Assembly: GCA_025526995.1 (NCBI GenBank)
Contig: JAHLKG010000019.1
Coordinates: forward strand, 1 to 64,000
DNA length: 64,000 nucleotides
DNA from: Powellomyces hirtus
Taxonomy: Eukaryota > Chytridiomycota > Chytridiomycetes > Spizellomycetales > Powellomycetaceae
Reading direction: 5' to 3'
Shown here: piece after piece, positions 22,995 through 34,271 of the stretch
How positions within the stretch are numbered: the stretch's first letter is position 1
Layout of the letters: every line of letters starts with the position of its first letter
The notes under the pieces: model-generated
Databases searched by the model: none
What the model was told of the DNA's origin: nothing
What the model saw: only the letters and a program-made list of their open reading frames with translations
Position numbers and translations under genes: made by a program

Positions 22995-24264
22995 ATGACA
23001 TTCTCCCGCTCGCTGACTCCACGGCGCCCGCTGGTAGGCCTCCTCGTCTCCGCCCTCTTCATCCTGTCCTGCTTCACCTCTGCACTCTCCCGCAACCCAG
23101 CCGTCGCTGAACCACCAGCCCTCTTCCAAAACCCACCACTTCCGAACTCTTCAAAGTCGAGATCCCACCACCACTCCGAAACGACCTCGCACGGCACCCG
23201 CCGACAGCGACCTTCTTGATTGCGCGGCAACATTCCAGCAGGCGTGGAGGTCGATACCGCGCTGGACCGCAATGTCTTGGTGATATTGTTGACGCAGACG
23301 TTTACGCATCAGCAGCAGGATGCGTATTATGCGAAATTGGAGCAGGAGACCCCACTCTGGATCCTGAGCGGCGAGGACGTGCAACGAAGGGCTCGACGAC
23401 CACCTGCGATGCGGCAACACCACCACCACCCATGTTCCTCCCCCACGGGTAGGCATGTGCACCATCCAACACTCCTCTGGGCCCTACATCCAAGAATGGC
23501 TCTCTCACAGCCTCCTCCTCGGGATCAGCCACTTTTTCCATCTACGACAACTCGGACCCGGCTTCCCCCGCCTAGCACCATTTCTGCGCAACCCTTTGTT
23601 GACGCAGGATACGTCTCCATCATCGACAGGTACTTTCCCGCAAACCGACGACGACAAAGAAAGGCGACACGTGCCGCCAAACCGAAGCCCTCAACGAATG
23701 CCTGAAAACCCTTCCGCACCGACTACGACTGGCTCGCCATCTTTGACATTGACGAAGTGTGCCGTCACTCACGAACCGCACCCCACCCTGCCCTCAACCA
23801 CTATCTCACATCCCGCCACAACGATGGTGCATTAGCGGGTCCATTGGAGGCTCCTGACTCCCACAGCTGTGCCAGTTTACAACAACCGAAAAACTGTCTC
23901 CGGAACAGTATCCACACCGAAACCCTCCCCACCGGCACCCCCAGCAAACCCATCCTCATCACCCGCTACGCGTCCTGAATCCGCACCCCGCACCAATGCG
24001 ACTACCTCGACAGGTCACCCCGCCCAAAACCGCATCCAACCACACTATCGACCCCAGTATCTTCAACAGCGACATCACGGACCGCAGACGGCGATAGGGG
24101 AGCTGAGACACATGTGGGGCCGCGACTGGACGTTCACGTCCATGGCTAAAGTCTGTGGCGCGTTCGGTGCACGACCAACGTTTACCAAAACTCGGCGCCA
24201 AAAGGGTCCTCGAGTTGTTGAACCCCGACAAGACACAACAGGTGCCCGGCGCGACCCGCCATGA
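22995..24264 (+). pseudogene. broken GT92 (DUF23)-like glycosyltransferase
   Basis: The ATG at 22995 opens a type II membrane-anchored N-terminus (LVGLLVSALFILSCFTSAL), but the frame meets TGA at 23217. Family-like pieces then occur in different frames: PYIQEWLSHSLLLGISHFF (frame of 23455), IYDNSDP (shifted one base at about 23539), PFVDAGYVSIIDRYFP (frame of 23220), QTEALNECLKT, and FRTDYDWLAIFDIDEV (frame of 23712) with the FDIDE metal-binding motif. In GT92 proteins these lie in this order, so at least four frameshifts plus a stop separate them. No splice pattern removes the breaks. A Pro/Thr-rich region trails to about 24264. Neighbouring genes are intact, which argues against poor sequence quality, though local indel errors cannot be excluded. 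Confidence 0.72.
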
Positions 24265-24468
24265 GAAGCCACCGAGATCGTTTTTGTACCGGACCCAATT
24301 TCCCGAGAGCAGTGTTTAGATTTAATAGATCACACAAGTTTGGAAGTAGCAGACATAGAAATAGTATGTTACAATATAGTAATTCATAGTTTGGCGTATC
24401 TAGGTAATATATACATCGAAACAACATATCTTATTTTGAACATGTCTCAAAAACAAGCTCTAGGGATG

Positions 24469-26074
24469 TTAAATAAAGGTGGTGCCATCCTCATACGTTG
24501 AGCTAATCTTGACGATATCAAAGTTGCCCTGATTCTTGTGCCGTGTGGACGAATGCACGCCCACATGTTGGACGAGATGCGGTCTCAACTCCCACTTTGT
24601 CTTCCGGTTGTCGCTCACGTACGTGTCCACGAGAATATCGACGGGAACGATGGGCGTTTCCTCGGCGCCATGGTGGGTGGCAAAATACGTTGCTTTCTGG
24701 TTAAGATAGCTGATGAGATCACGGGTGTTGCGGGCTGCGCACGACGTGGTGGTTGGGTTCGTGGGGTAGACATGGGCGACGGTTGACGCGAGGGCCGTGG
24801 TGCGGGTTAGGCCGGGGCGGCGGTTCCAGAGCGCTGTTAAGTTTTGGCGGCCAATAGCGTGGAGGGTGAGGATGACGAGGGCGGTGGTGTAGGCAAACAG
24901 GAGGAGGGAGAGGAGAGTGGGTGGGGTGAGTGGGAGGGATGGGGGCCGGCGGTGGCGAGGTGGGGTGGTGGAGGTGGTTGGAGCGGGGAGGTATGGGCTG
25001 TCGTCCCGGTGGGGTACGAACAGGGATGATTTTCTCCTGGGGGTGGTGATGGTGCGGGAGTAGCACCTGTTTGCGATTTTGACCACCCCGAGACCCGCCG
25101 CGACTCCACAGATTGCCAATGTCGCAATATCAGCGACACTCGACTGCCACCCGGTCCAAAACTCTGTATAAAACAATTTCACAAACACCCATCCACACTC
25201 GTCCTTCTTGTCGGCATCCGTACTCATCAACGGCCGCATCCCCTCCAACACATGCCGCACCACCCCGCTGGCCACAATCCCATCATCTTCAAGGAGGACC
25301 GTCAGGCCACACTTTTCCGTCATGGCGACCTCGAGTGCCTCCGCGTAGTCCCAAATCGCCTTCTCGTACCAACCGCGGCTACTGTCGGCTTTGAGGGAAA
25401 TCCGGGGCGAGGCCGCGTAAATATCAACGAGGGACGGGATGATGCCGAGATGGTCGTTCGTCCCGACACTGTTATGGATCCAGGTGCGGACACGCGGTAG
25501 GCGGGGTGGTGTCGTGCCCATCACCACCAACGGCGGCTTGGCCGATTTCAGACTGGTGGACACCGCCGCCGCCCCACCCATCTTCTCCCGCACCTCCCGA
25601 TCCATCTCCGGCATAACATCACCCATAACCCTTGCCAATAGGAACGCAACCGTCTGGACAACATAGCGCTGAGGTCTCGCTACGCCCGAGAGGACCACAA
25701 AACACAGGTCTGGCGGGTCCGGGTGATGGTGGTGGGGTGCATTCAACACTTTTGCCGTTTCGTTGTGGGTGGTGCGGACATTCTTCAGGGCAGAGAGGTA
25801 GGCGTCCGCTTGCTGTTCTCGCAGGACTTCGGCGCGTTGCAGGGCGGTGATGTTGCGGCGGTAGAAATACGAGTACCTATGGACACAAATCACATCGTCA
25901 GTATTCCTGGAGAAACGACTGGACGCCGAAGGAGGGTTTTTTTGCTGGCTGTTTGGTCGGGGGCATTTACTTTGCGTCTTGGAGAGCTGTGCTGAGCAAA
26001 GAGTAGAGTGCCCACGGAAACAGCGCTGCAAAGAGAAGCACCCAGAGAAACCGTTGCGGTCTCAGAGCCCGCAT
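24469..26074 (-). CDS. PGAP4/TMEM246-like GPI side-chain glycosyltransferase
   Basis: PGAP4 adds a GalNAc side branch to GPI anchors in the Golgi. Exons 26074-25971 and 25876-24469 (intron GTAAAT...CATAG, phase 2), 503 residues. A type II anchor lies at residues 8-28 (FLWVLLFAALFPWALYSLL). The catalytic region contains LLEDDGIVAS (about 229-238) and WVFVKLFYTEFWTGW (264-278), matching the PGAP4 LLEDD motif and K-x-YYPE-x-W-x-G pattern. Two closely spaced membrane segments (about 281-303 and 355-375) interrupt the GT-A fold, the unusual hallmark of the family. A C-terminal strand-rich part follows. The Pro/Arg linker between the two segments is longer than usual. Sugar specificity in fungi is not known. 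Confidence 0.82.
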
Positions 26075-26694
26075 GAGAGAACCCAACTAGTACGGTGTTG
26101 TGCTTGCTTCCGTGACGTCCCGATACTGTTAGCTATATAAAGCGTTCTTTTGGCAGAAGGTTCATTTTTTGTAAAACTTCCCAAGTAGGGAGGAGTTGGC
26201 GGCAATCCACGGTCTGAGACGTGATCCGACAACACCGCATACCGGTACATGTACCGTAGGTGCGCTTGCTCACAAGCATATTCCATGCTTTACAGTAGAT
26301 TCCTCACTTTACACCCTTCAACAAGTTTCAAAAGGACAGCCTAAAGCAGGCCACGTCACGTTTGATGATGGTAGAATCCTCTCTTTCCTCTCCGCTTGTA
26401 TTTCCAACATTGCAAAGATTTGCATGTGGATTTGTGCGAATCGCTGATTCTGATCAATCATCTGCTGTTATTTACAGTTGCTCGAACATCTCGTTGTCCA
26501 GAACTTGTTGGACTGCTTTGAGGGGCACATATATGCAATGCTTTCCAGAAAAAATAAGTAAATAGGGGAACCTGCTCAGACGGTCCTCAAATGACTGTGT
26601 GTGACAAAAGCCATCGTTGAGAAAAGAATGCCGTCATTATTTGTTTCTCAAGTAAATCCCCACCCCCAAAATGTTTATATACCATCCACTATGC
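26075..26694. other. intergenic region, no gene seen
   Basis: 620 nt. A minus-strand TATATA-containing element at about 26141-26132 lies 60 nt before the PGAP4-like start. The rest is 3' flank of the bZIP gene. Confidence 0.4.
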
Positions 26695-27862
26695 CTACGT
26701 TTCCTCAAACATCTGCAGTTTCTGTTGCATGGCCGCGATTGTCGACAAGTACATCATCTCTCGAGACGTGCTCTGATCCTTCTGGACTTCCAATTCCACC
26801 ACCTGTGACTTTAATGCGTCACGAGCATTCTCCAGTTCCTTGACTTGTTGCTCGAGTTCGCTCATGCGCTCCATCTTCTTTTGCCTCGATCGCCTGGCAG
26901 CCTCCGTGTTCTTTTGACGTTTCATGTCGAGCTCTGCAAAGACCGCTTCGGCACTGACAGGTCGCTCCTTGCGTTTCCGACCCGTATTGGCTGGCGGAGT
27001 GAACTCGACCGACGGCTTGAGATACGTCGGGGTCTGCCGGGCCTGCATGGTCGCGAACGCTTGCAACTGTTGCTGCAACTGCTTAACATCAACGCCGGTG
27101 GCTGCAGATGCTGCGGCCAAGGCGGTGGGGTTCAATGCCAGCGAAGCAGCGGTAGGACCGATGCTGCTCAAGAGAGGCAGCAGAGTCGAAGGCAGGGGAG
27201 CGATGGGTGCGGGAGCAGGAGCGGCGGGAGCCGGTGCCAAAGCCTTGAGAGAACTCCTGGGTGGCACCGGTGTCCGCATCGGCTGCGCCGTGGGCATGTT
27301 GACAGTCGGCGTGGGCACCTGCTTTGGCGAGAACAATGCTGGAAAGAGCAAGCTGTCGTCAAGACCTGCCCAGGTTTGATCAGTCTGAATGGGAACATCA
27401 AAGTTAGGGGAAGCGTACGACGCCAAGGAGGCTGGGCTGTCTTGGAACATGTTGAGATCGTCAAGCGCCGGGCTGATCGACCCCATCGTTGTCTGCGGAG
27501 AGGCAAGGTCCCGGAAGAACTTGTCAGACGCCATGTCCGTCGCAGCAGGGAATGCCATATCGAACAAGGCGTCCTGCACGTCGCTCAAAGCAGGAGATGC
27601 CGCTGCGACAGCGGTGGCGGGCGATGCAGCCATGATCTCTTCGATGAGCTGCTCAGGAGAGCTCCAGGGAGACTGGACCTCCTGGCCAGCGACCAAAGAG
27701 TCAAAGGGAGTCGAGAACAAGTCCATGTCCGAGGGCATCACTGGAGAGCACAACGTCACATTAGCGTGGAGAGTTTGGAACAGGAACAAGTCACGAATGC
27801 TCACCGCTCAGGAGCTGGTCGAGGTCCAGCATGGTTGTATCAATCATTGGAGAAGTAGGCAT
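26695..27862 (-). CDS. bZIP transcription factor, CPC1/GCN4-like
   Basis: Exons 27862-27805 and 27740-26695 (intron GTGAGC...CTCCAG, phase 1), 367 residues. The start MPTSPMIDTTMLDLDQLLS precedes an acidic and Ser-rich activation region. A long Ala/Pro/Leu stretch with a Gln run (QLQQQLQAF) follows. The C-terminal bZIP begins with an NLS-like GRKRKERPVS; the basic region is KRQKNTEAARRSRQKKMERM, with the invariant N-x-x-AA-x-x-SR, then a leucine zipper over about four heptads (LEQQVKELENARDALKSQV). C-terminal placement and the EAARRSRQKK wording fit the Gcn4/CPC1 group controlling amino-acid biosynthesis. The 5' flank contains upstream ATGs, which may matter for translation. Target genes unknown. 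Confidence 0.9.
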
Positions 27863-28243
27863 TTGGGGCGACAAGTGGGTGGAAATTTTCAGATTGTGGA
27901 GAATTCAGTCGTTTTCAGAGAGACAAAAGTACGAGCTTGACAACTGTTATTGCGGCGGTTGCGATGTTGTTGTTGTTGTTGTTTGTGGTTGTATAGTAGT
28001 TTCCTTCAGCAGTTGGCTTGGACCATGGGTAGCGAGATGAAAGGGAGCCATTTGGGGCGTCCGAAAAGGGGGGGAGAGCGGGTTGAACAGGGGGGAGGGG
28101 TTGAGAGATTGGGTTTTCTGGGGGGTGTTGTTCACTAGGAGTGGACGGGTGCGAGAGAGAGGGGGGGACGATTAAGCGGAGACGGCCATGTCTGCGAAAT
28201 GAGTGAAGTGTGTAAGGTGTAAGTGTTTTTGAAAGACGCGCGC

Positions 28244-28256
28244 GGGGGGGGGGGGG
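28244..28256. repeat. 13-nt poly-G run
   Basis: Uninterrupted G tract within the bZIP 5' flank; on the bZIP transcript strand it would be poly-C. Confidence 0.85.
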
Positions 28257-28988
28257 CGGTGGAGCGGGTGGTCAGCTTAAATACACGGCGCTTGTCAGTG
28301 CGGCGGGCGGGGAGACTGCAGGGAGAAAAAAAAGCGGCAGTTAGCGCAGCCAATAGGAGAGGGATACTGAATGTAGGCTGCTCAGCATGCTAGATCCAGC
28401 ACACGATTATTCCATGGAAACGAAAGAACGAAGGGGTTTCACTCAGAGAGAGAGAAAGACGGGGAGGGAATTCAAATCAGTCAGTCAATCCCCGCCAACA
28501 AGCAGCACAGCCACAGCCGCCTCGCCTCTCACGTGCCTTCATCGTTTAGTCATCGCTCTGCCACCTCCTCGCTCCCCCGTCTGCGAAAGGCTGTGCACGT
28601 GAGAGAACATTAGGCCATTGTTTCTATTCTATCGCACCATCGCACCATTTTTTTTTGCATCTTGTAGCGTGGAGATTGTATCGATAATATGGTGAATGGA
28701 TGTGCGCAAGACACGTTTTGCCTCAACCTTCCTCCCTGTTCTATCTGCACAGAGTACATACACTAAAGGCTCTATCGTAGCGGGCAATGCTGAAGAACTC
28801 TGACTAATGCACCTCTTTCACAACGGTGGATCAGCAAAAAACAGCAGGACACCCCTCTCACAACACAATACGCTTTTTGTGCGCGCGGCATTTGTGCACT
28901 TCCGGACTTCCGACGCGTGCCATTTGTGTAACATCATTTGATCCAGTGGCGCAATAACCGGGGAGGGACACATACAGCCACGCTGGCT

Positions 28989-28999
28989 GCTATAAAAGC
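28989..28999 (+). promoter_or_regulatory. TATA box of methyltransferase gene
   Basis: GCTATAAAAGC lies about 150 nt before the ATG at 29139. Confidence 0.55.
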
Positions 29000-29138
29000 C
29001 ACATGCATCATCCACACTCCTCCCCGCCCTCTGGTCAAATCGTCAAATCGGCAAACATTCGTTGGACATTTTAATCAACTACGTACTACCGCCGTATTTA
29101 GTTTAAATCGGGTTCCTCTTTTGTGTTCTTCTGAAACC

Positions 29139-30130
29139 ATGACTGTGACAAGCCAGGCTGAAGGATGGTAAGTCCAGTGAAACACCAACTCGTTCGATTG
29201 CCTCTGTCCAAACAAAAACCCACCGCTTTTCGCAGGTCCGCAGTAGCCGGCCTATACGACGAAATGCTAGCGGGCAGCACCCTGCCCTTTGCCCAGCGCG
29301 CGTACGAGTTTGCCGCGGTGCCCGAGACCAACCCCGTTGCCTGTCAACCGTTGGCGATACTCGACGTGGCGTGCGGGCCCGGCCCATTGCTGGAATCGGT
29401 GGCGAAACGAGCGGCGCCGACGCTTTTGCTGGCGACGGATTTTGCGCCGGGGATGGTGGATTTGGTCAAGCAGAAGATTAGGAACGAGGGGTGGGACGGC
29501 AGAATGAGGGCGCTGGTCATGGATGCTATGGTAATGTCGCGTGGACCACTACTGCGAAACTTGTAAAACACGATTTCACTGACGCGGTTGATGTATGATA
29601 ACCCTTAGGCTCTGGACCTTCCGGACGCTTCCCAAGACATTGCCTTCTGCCTGTTTGGGGTCATGCTCATCCCGAACGGCATTAAATCCCTTTCCGAGAT
29701 GCACCGGGTCCTTCGCCCCAACGGCATCATCACCATCTCGACGTGGGCGGCGCAAGACACGTGGTCCATCATGGCCGACACGACGCGGCGCCTGGGGATC
29801 CCGTTCACCCCTCCGTCGAGCCCCGCCGCCGCCGCCGCGGCCGCCGCCTCGTGGCACGACCGCACCTATCTCGAAACGACGCTGCGCGCCACCGGGTTCC
29901 GCAACGTGACCAGCACGCAGCAAGACGGGGTGTTTGTGCTGGACGAGAATTTCATCACCATGATGGTCCTGAATCCCGCTTTCAAGGCATTCATGACCCA
30001 GCACGCGTGGACAGACGACCAGCAGAACAGGTATCCCCAGGTGTTTAGGGAGGCGTGCGAGGCGTGGAGGGAGACGCACCCGGATGGGAAATTGAATGTG
30101 ACAGCGAATATCGTGAGAGGGGAAAAGTAG
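29139..30130 (+). CDS. class I SAM-dependent methyltransferase
   Basis: Exons 29139-29167, 29236-29530 and 29609-30130, all GT-AG with matching phases; 281 residues. Motif I is ILDVACGPGPLLESV, binding S-adenosylmethionine, followed by LLATDFAPGMVDLVKQK (motif II region), a DLPDASQDIAFCLFGVML segment (motif IV) and EMHRVLRPNGIITISTWA (motif VI). The layout resembles the UbiE/Coq5-like or Methyltransf_11 group. An Ala-rich insert (about eight Ala, encoded near 29820-29850) precedes WHDRTYLETTLRATGF. No targeting signal is obvious. Substrate cannot be predicted. Confidence 0.88.
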
Positions 30131-30557
30131 GTAGGTAGGTAGCTAGTAGGTAGGTTAGGTGGAGAAGAGATGGATGAATGTATCTGCATCCCAGTATAGT
30201 TTGACGCACAGTTGGGATTGTGGTCAGTGTTGGTTTTCAAACCAAAAGTACCGAGTAAAAAACCCATCTAGTTTTCTCAGTTTGATCCATGCGGGTCGTG
30301 TTTATCCAGTCGGGCAGTTTTGCTCGTTTGCTCTTGCTTTTACAGTCCAAATCTCTCTTCACATTCATGAGACTCGAATGGTTCAAAGTGGAGGACAGCC
30401 ACAGAGAGCATGATACAGAAGGTGACATGAGGAATATGTAAAAGGAAGACAATGTGAAGACGCATAACCGGGGGAAAGCAAACAACAGATGCTGCTATCA
30501 TAAATTGCGAAAGAGAGAGAGAGAGAGAGAGAGAGGGAGGGAGAGGGGACGTTTTCA
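30131..30557. other. intergenic region between convergent genes, with GTAG and GA repeats
   Basis: Begins with a degenerate (GTAG)n stretch at 30127-30160 and contains a (GA)n tract at 30512-30536. No gene. Confidence 0.5.
30512..30545. repeat. (GA)n microsatellite
   Basis: About 12 uninterrupted GA units followed by GGGAGG, in the 3' flank of the acyltransferase gene. Confidence 0.85.
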
Positions 30558-32231
30558 TTAGATGCCGCCCCTCAGGAGTCGCCACCACGTCCAGTTATCC
30601 AAGGTCAGGTAGGCGCAGATGCCAGCGCCCTTGTTGTTTCCCGGGAAGAGGACGAGGGAGGACGGCATGGCGGGGGAATGTTCCTGAGATATCCAGACGG
30701 GGTGTCCTTTTCCGAAATCGCAGGCCGTGTACGGGAAATCCAGCCGCCAGTCGAGCACGTAGAGGTCCGAGTGCGTGCCGTAGGCGTTCCCGCTGACGGT
30801 GAGGACGCCGCCCGCTGCTACCGCCGCCGACGTCGCAGCAGCAGCAGCCGGGTTCGCGTCCGAGTTAGTCTGATGGTTGTGGTGGAGAGCAGCGTGTTTG
30901 AGCAGCCAGTCCATATCGGTCATCATCTGGTGTTCGGGGAAGGTGTGGATGGTGCGTTGGAGGGTGGCCGTGACCGCAGCGAGCGGGGTTGTGCGGGGCA
31001 CGAGGGGCTGAGAGGTGATGAACGTGGCGAGATTTCCAAAGTAGAAGCCGTAGCCGAGAATGGAGCGAGGGACGAGAGGGCGCAGGTTGGCGGTGAGGTA
31101 GAGGTGGGTGGGGAGTGACTGCTTTTTAGCGTGAGAAATGAGCTTCCAGAGGTACGGGACGACGCGTTCGGTTCCGGATGGATTGTCGCCCTGGGGCGGT
31201 GGAAGAGGAGGGACGGCCATGTTGGCGCTGTTGGTGTTGTTTCTGTTGGTTTTGGTTTTACTTTTCTGCGAAACGCCGAGGTCGTTCAGGGAGGCGAGCG
31301 GAAAATGAACCACCCGCGTGGATACTCCAAATATGATCTTTGTCCAGACCATCATCAACAGGAACTTTAAAATGTTGCCTACGCCGCGGCGCATGAACGC
31401 AACGGGTCCTCGCCGCTCCGCACCGTCCGGGTCCTCGGGTTCCAGGTTCGCAATGGCCTGCAACACATTCTGATCCGTGAATTGCAGCCCAGCCAGTTTC
31501 TCACGAGCATCAACGCCACGACACATGCATCCCCACACGTCGACAAAGCGGCCCATGCTAGCGACATCGACCACGGCGTGCGGGAGCGAGAGGCCGACAC
31601 ACGTGCCCCCGCCAACGAAATGGGTGACGCGGACGTTGAGGATTGAAGTCGGTTTGTTGAGGTAGTCTGATAGCTGCGCGGGTCCGCCGGTACCAAACAG
31701 CCAGGTATGGCGGCTGTGAGGCCATACGCGTACCGAAGACGATTTGTCGAGTTTGGAGACATCGGGGACGACGTCACTCAGCCGGACTGTCGATATCGCG
31801 GCGGAAAACGTCGCTCCGCTGGTGTTGGGCGTTTCATCCAGTTCCACAATCAACCGCTCGTTCTCTCGCTGACCTGTCGTTCTCAGCCGACCTTGCAATA
31901 TGGGAAAATACCGCAACGTATCCCGCAAGCCGCGTTCCAGCATCACATGATCGACGGTTTTGGCAAAAAACATGGATATCGACAGCACCGTTTGCGGGTA
32001 CAGCGTGGTGTCGAGTGCGGTCAGAGACCACGTCTTTACGTTTCCTTTGGCCACACCCAGTGCTTCCAGCTGGCCTTCCTCTGGCTCGATACTCGCAGTA
32101 TGGAGTACTGTCAGCCCGTCGTCGCAGACATGCTCGTCCAGAACTTGACGACGGCGACGAAAGTAGAGTGCGGTGAGAACAGCGAGTGCAGTTCCGGCTG
32201 CAAAGCCGACGGTTGTGGGGACTGATCGCAT
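30558..32231 (-). CDS. BAHD-like acyltransferase with N-terminal membrane anchor
   Basis: BAHD enzymes move acyl groups from CoA thioesters to alcohols or amines. A single exon of 557 residues. Residues 7-24 (TVGFAAGTALAVLTALYF) form a membrane anchor followed by RRRR. The catalytic HxxxD is HAVVD at 218-222 within LSLPHAVVDVASMGRFV. The structural DFGWG motif appears as DFGKG at 505-509 (CDFGKGHPVWI), Lys replacing Trp. The N-terminal half has the usual TALDTTLYPQ start and LRYFPILQGRL. Fungal members act in secondary or lipid metabolism; the anchor suggests an ER site. It is head-to-head with an SDR that also has an N-terminal anchor. Substrate unknown. Confidence 0.85.
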   Translation of the reverse strand: MRSVPTTVGFAAGTALAVLTALYFRRRRQVLDEHVCDDGLTVLHTASIEPEEGQLEALGVAKGNVKTWSLTALDTTLYPQTVLSISMFFAKTVDHVMLERGLRDTLRYFPILQGRLRTTGQRENERLIVELDETPNTSGATFSAAISTVRLSDVVPDVSKLDKSSSVRVWPHSRHTWLFGTGGPAQLSDYLNKPTSILNVRVTHFVGGGTCVGLSLPHAVVDVASMGRFVDVWGCMCRGVDAREKLAGLQFTDQNVLQAIANLEPEDPDGAERRGPVAFMRRGVGNILKFLLMMVWTKIIFGVSTRVVHFPLASLNDLGVSQKSKTKTNRNNTNSANMAVPPLPPPQGDNPSGTERVVPYLWKLISHAKKQSLPTHLYLTANLRPLVPRSILGYGFYFGNLATFITSQPLVPRTTPLAAVTATLQRTIHTFPEHQMMTDMDWLLKHAALHHNHQTNSDANPAAAAATSAAVAAGGVLTVSGNAYGTHSDLYVLDWRLDFPYTACDFGKGHPVWISQEHSPAMPSSLVLFPGNNKGAGICAYLTLDNWTWWRLLRGGI

Positions 32232-33066
32232 GGTGGTGCGGAGGTGTTACGATGCACGAGAAGGCTGTTCGCTAGCAAGATGAGCTGGACCGTGCACGGC
32301 CCTTCGACTCTCGGCGGGATTGGAAGAAAGCTTTCCAGTACCGGTAAAAACCACTCCAATCCTTTGGCTGAGAATGGGTTTTGAACTTTGAATTTTTTAC
32401 AAGATGAAGGTCTGTTTCGACCGATGAAAATCTAGAAGGGAAGAATCAGAGAACACCAGCCACACCTACGTACCCGCCGCGTGACGTCCGCACAAACCAC
32501 ACGGGACGCGCTCAACAGCTGGGCACAGAAAACGGGCTTCCAAGAAAGAACCCAAGCAGATATTTTACGTTGGGATACAATGATTGCTGTCTGAACATAA
32601 GTTCTCTTGTCGAGACAGCTTTTATTGTAGGAATGAGGACAAGGGCTTTCGGGTCCTATCTCACCCGCTCCAGCTTGAGGGTTGAAGCGCGAGACTTTTG
32701 ACATGAACATTATTTGACCCTATTCTCCCCTTGCTGGCTGCGTGGCAAAGCTTCAGATAACCTTGTCCGCTCTGCGGCTGGCCGAGAGATATGCATTCAC
32801 CTTGCCGTGTACCCTAGGTTAACTTCCAGTCTACGGTACGGTCACTCGAAAAGAAGTTTTTTTTTTGTTGTTGTCCAGGAGCCTGACACAATGCCGGTGT
32901 CATTCAACGCGCCTTGCTGTTTCTTTGGTACCACTGTCACCGGACACTTCCGAGACCGGAGGCCGACGCGACGGCTCTTGTCGTCTCCACAGGCACTCCT
33001 TCCCCCCCCTTTCACAGACTCTATAACCTCTCACTTTCATCTCCCACTGGCCGCACATTATCCGCC
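32232..33066. promoter_or_regulatory. divergent promoter region of acyltransferase and SDR
   Basis: 835 nt between opposite start codons. No coding signal; a poly-T run occurs at 32858-32868. No clear TATA box. Confidence 0.4.
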
Positions 33067-34271
33067 ATGCCCGTCGCAACACGCACATGCCACGTCTCAC
33101 TTTGGCGCTGGAAATGGCAGCAGTCGCTCTGGCTTGGGGTGCAGACGGGCGCTCTATTGGCCGCTCTGCCGCTGACTGCAGCGTACGTTCTGACGACGCA
33201 CGTTCTCGAGTACCTGTTTGCGCCGTCGTTCCAGCCGTGGAAAAAGCATGAGCAGCATGTGGTGGTGAGAGAGTCTGCGGGTCACTTTTTTTGTTTTCAA
33301 TGCCCCAATTCATTTCGTCTGATATAAAAAATTTCCTATTGTGGGCTTGCGCTTTTTTCAACCACCCCATGTAGGTTATTACAGGTTGCTCGACAGGTAT
33401 TGGCCGCGCCGCCGCAATCCATCTCGTCAACAACGGGTTCGTCGTGTTTGGCGGCGTGCGGAACGAGAAGGACGGCGAAGCGCTCCGTTTACTCAACATC
33501 CAACCCTTGATCCTCGACGTGACGCAACCCGAGCACATTGTCCAATCGGTCGAAACGGTGACGTCCTACCTGCGCGAGCACACGGCCGCCTCCCTCGCCG
33601 CCCTGGTCAACAATGCCGGGGTCTGCGAAGCCTCTGCATTCGAGAAACTCGATCGCGGGCGAGTTCAGGGTGTGTTGGGTGTGAATCTAGTGGGTGTCAT
33701 GGACGTGACGCGGGCGTTCCTCCCCCTGATCCGCCAACACCGGGGACGCATCCTTGTTGTTGGATCCATGCATGGACGGTTGTCATGGGCTGGGTGGTCA
33801 GTGTACTCGGCCTCTAAATGGGGTATCAAGGGGTGGACACTTTCTCTCAAACAAGAACTGGAACCCCTAGGCGTATCCGTCTCACTCATCGAGGCCGGGC
33901 TGACCAAAACAGAGGCCGGTGCCAAATCCATGGACAGTTTGAAAGACAACCGGAGCGGGCCCTTGACAGTCTATACGGGTCTGGAGCAGCTAACGGAATC
34001 ATTTGTCGGGCCCGACTCGGATGCGTCGGCCGCGTTGGCCGAGACCACGACCAATCTGTCCATTGCGCATGCCATCATGTCACAATACCCAAGAGCAATG
34101 TACTTGCCCAGCTGGGCGTGTGTGTTTGGAGCTGTGTTTGCGGCACTCCCTGCGTCACTGGCACCCATTGGGCTGCTGATTAGGGGGTATCGAATCAACC
34201 GGGGGATGCAGAATGGATGGACGAGTGACACCGGGAGTCAACATGGCGGGAAGGAGGATCATGTGGACTGA
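33067..34271 (+). CDS. membrane-anchored short-chain dehydrogenase/reductase
   Basis: NAD(P)-dependent oxidoreductase of the classical SDR type. Exons 33067-33264 and 33375-34271 (phase 0), 364 residues. Residues 19-45 are a hydrophobic anchor. The cofactor motif TGCSTGIG is at 69-76, NNAG at 145-148, and the catalytic Ser, Tyr and Lys fall at 197 (VVGSMHG), 210 and 214 (YSASK). A second hydrophobic segment lies near the C-terminus (CVFGAVFAALPASLAPIGLL). The wording VITGCSTGIGRA and YSASKWGIKGWTLSLKQEL resembles retinol dehydrogenase-like and 17-beta-HSD-like SDRs. The intron falls immediately before the nucleotide-binding strand. Substrate unknown; a lipid or sterol is plausible given the anchors. 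Confidence 0.9.

Larger units (their letters stand above)
27863..29138. other. long divergent region between bZIP and methyltransferase genes
   Basis: 1.28 kb. It holds candidate upstream ORFs for the bZIP gene on the minus strand (28135-27947, 62 codons, and 28353-28135), a 13-G run at 28244-28256, and a plus-strand TATA box at about 28990-28997 for the methyltransferase. No conserved gene is seen. Confidence 0.45.

Noticed and set aside
26845..27858. 337-codon plus-strand ORF
   Set aside because: Fully antisense to the bZIP gene, whose basic region and zipper are unmistakable; the antisense product is Arg/Leu-rich without domains.
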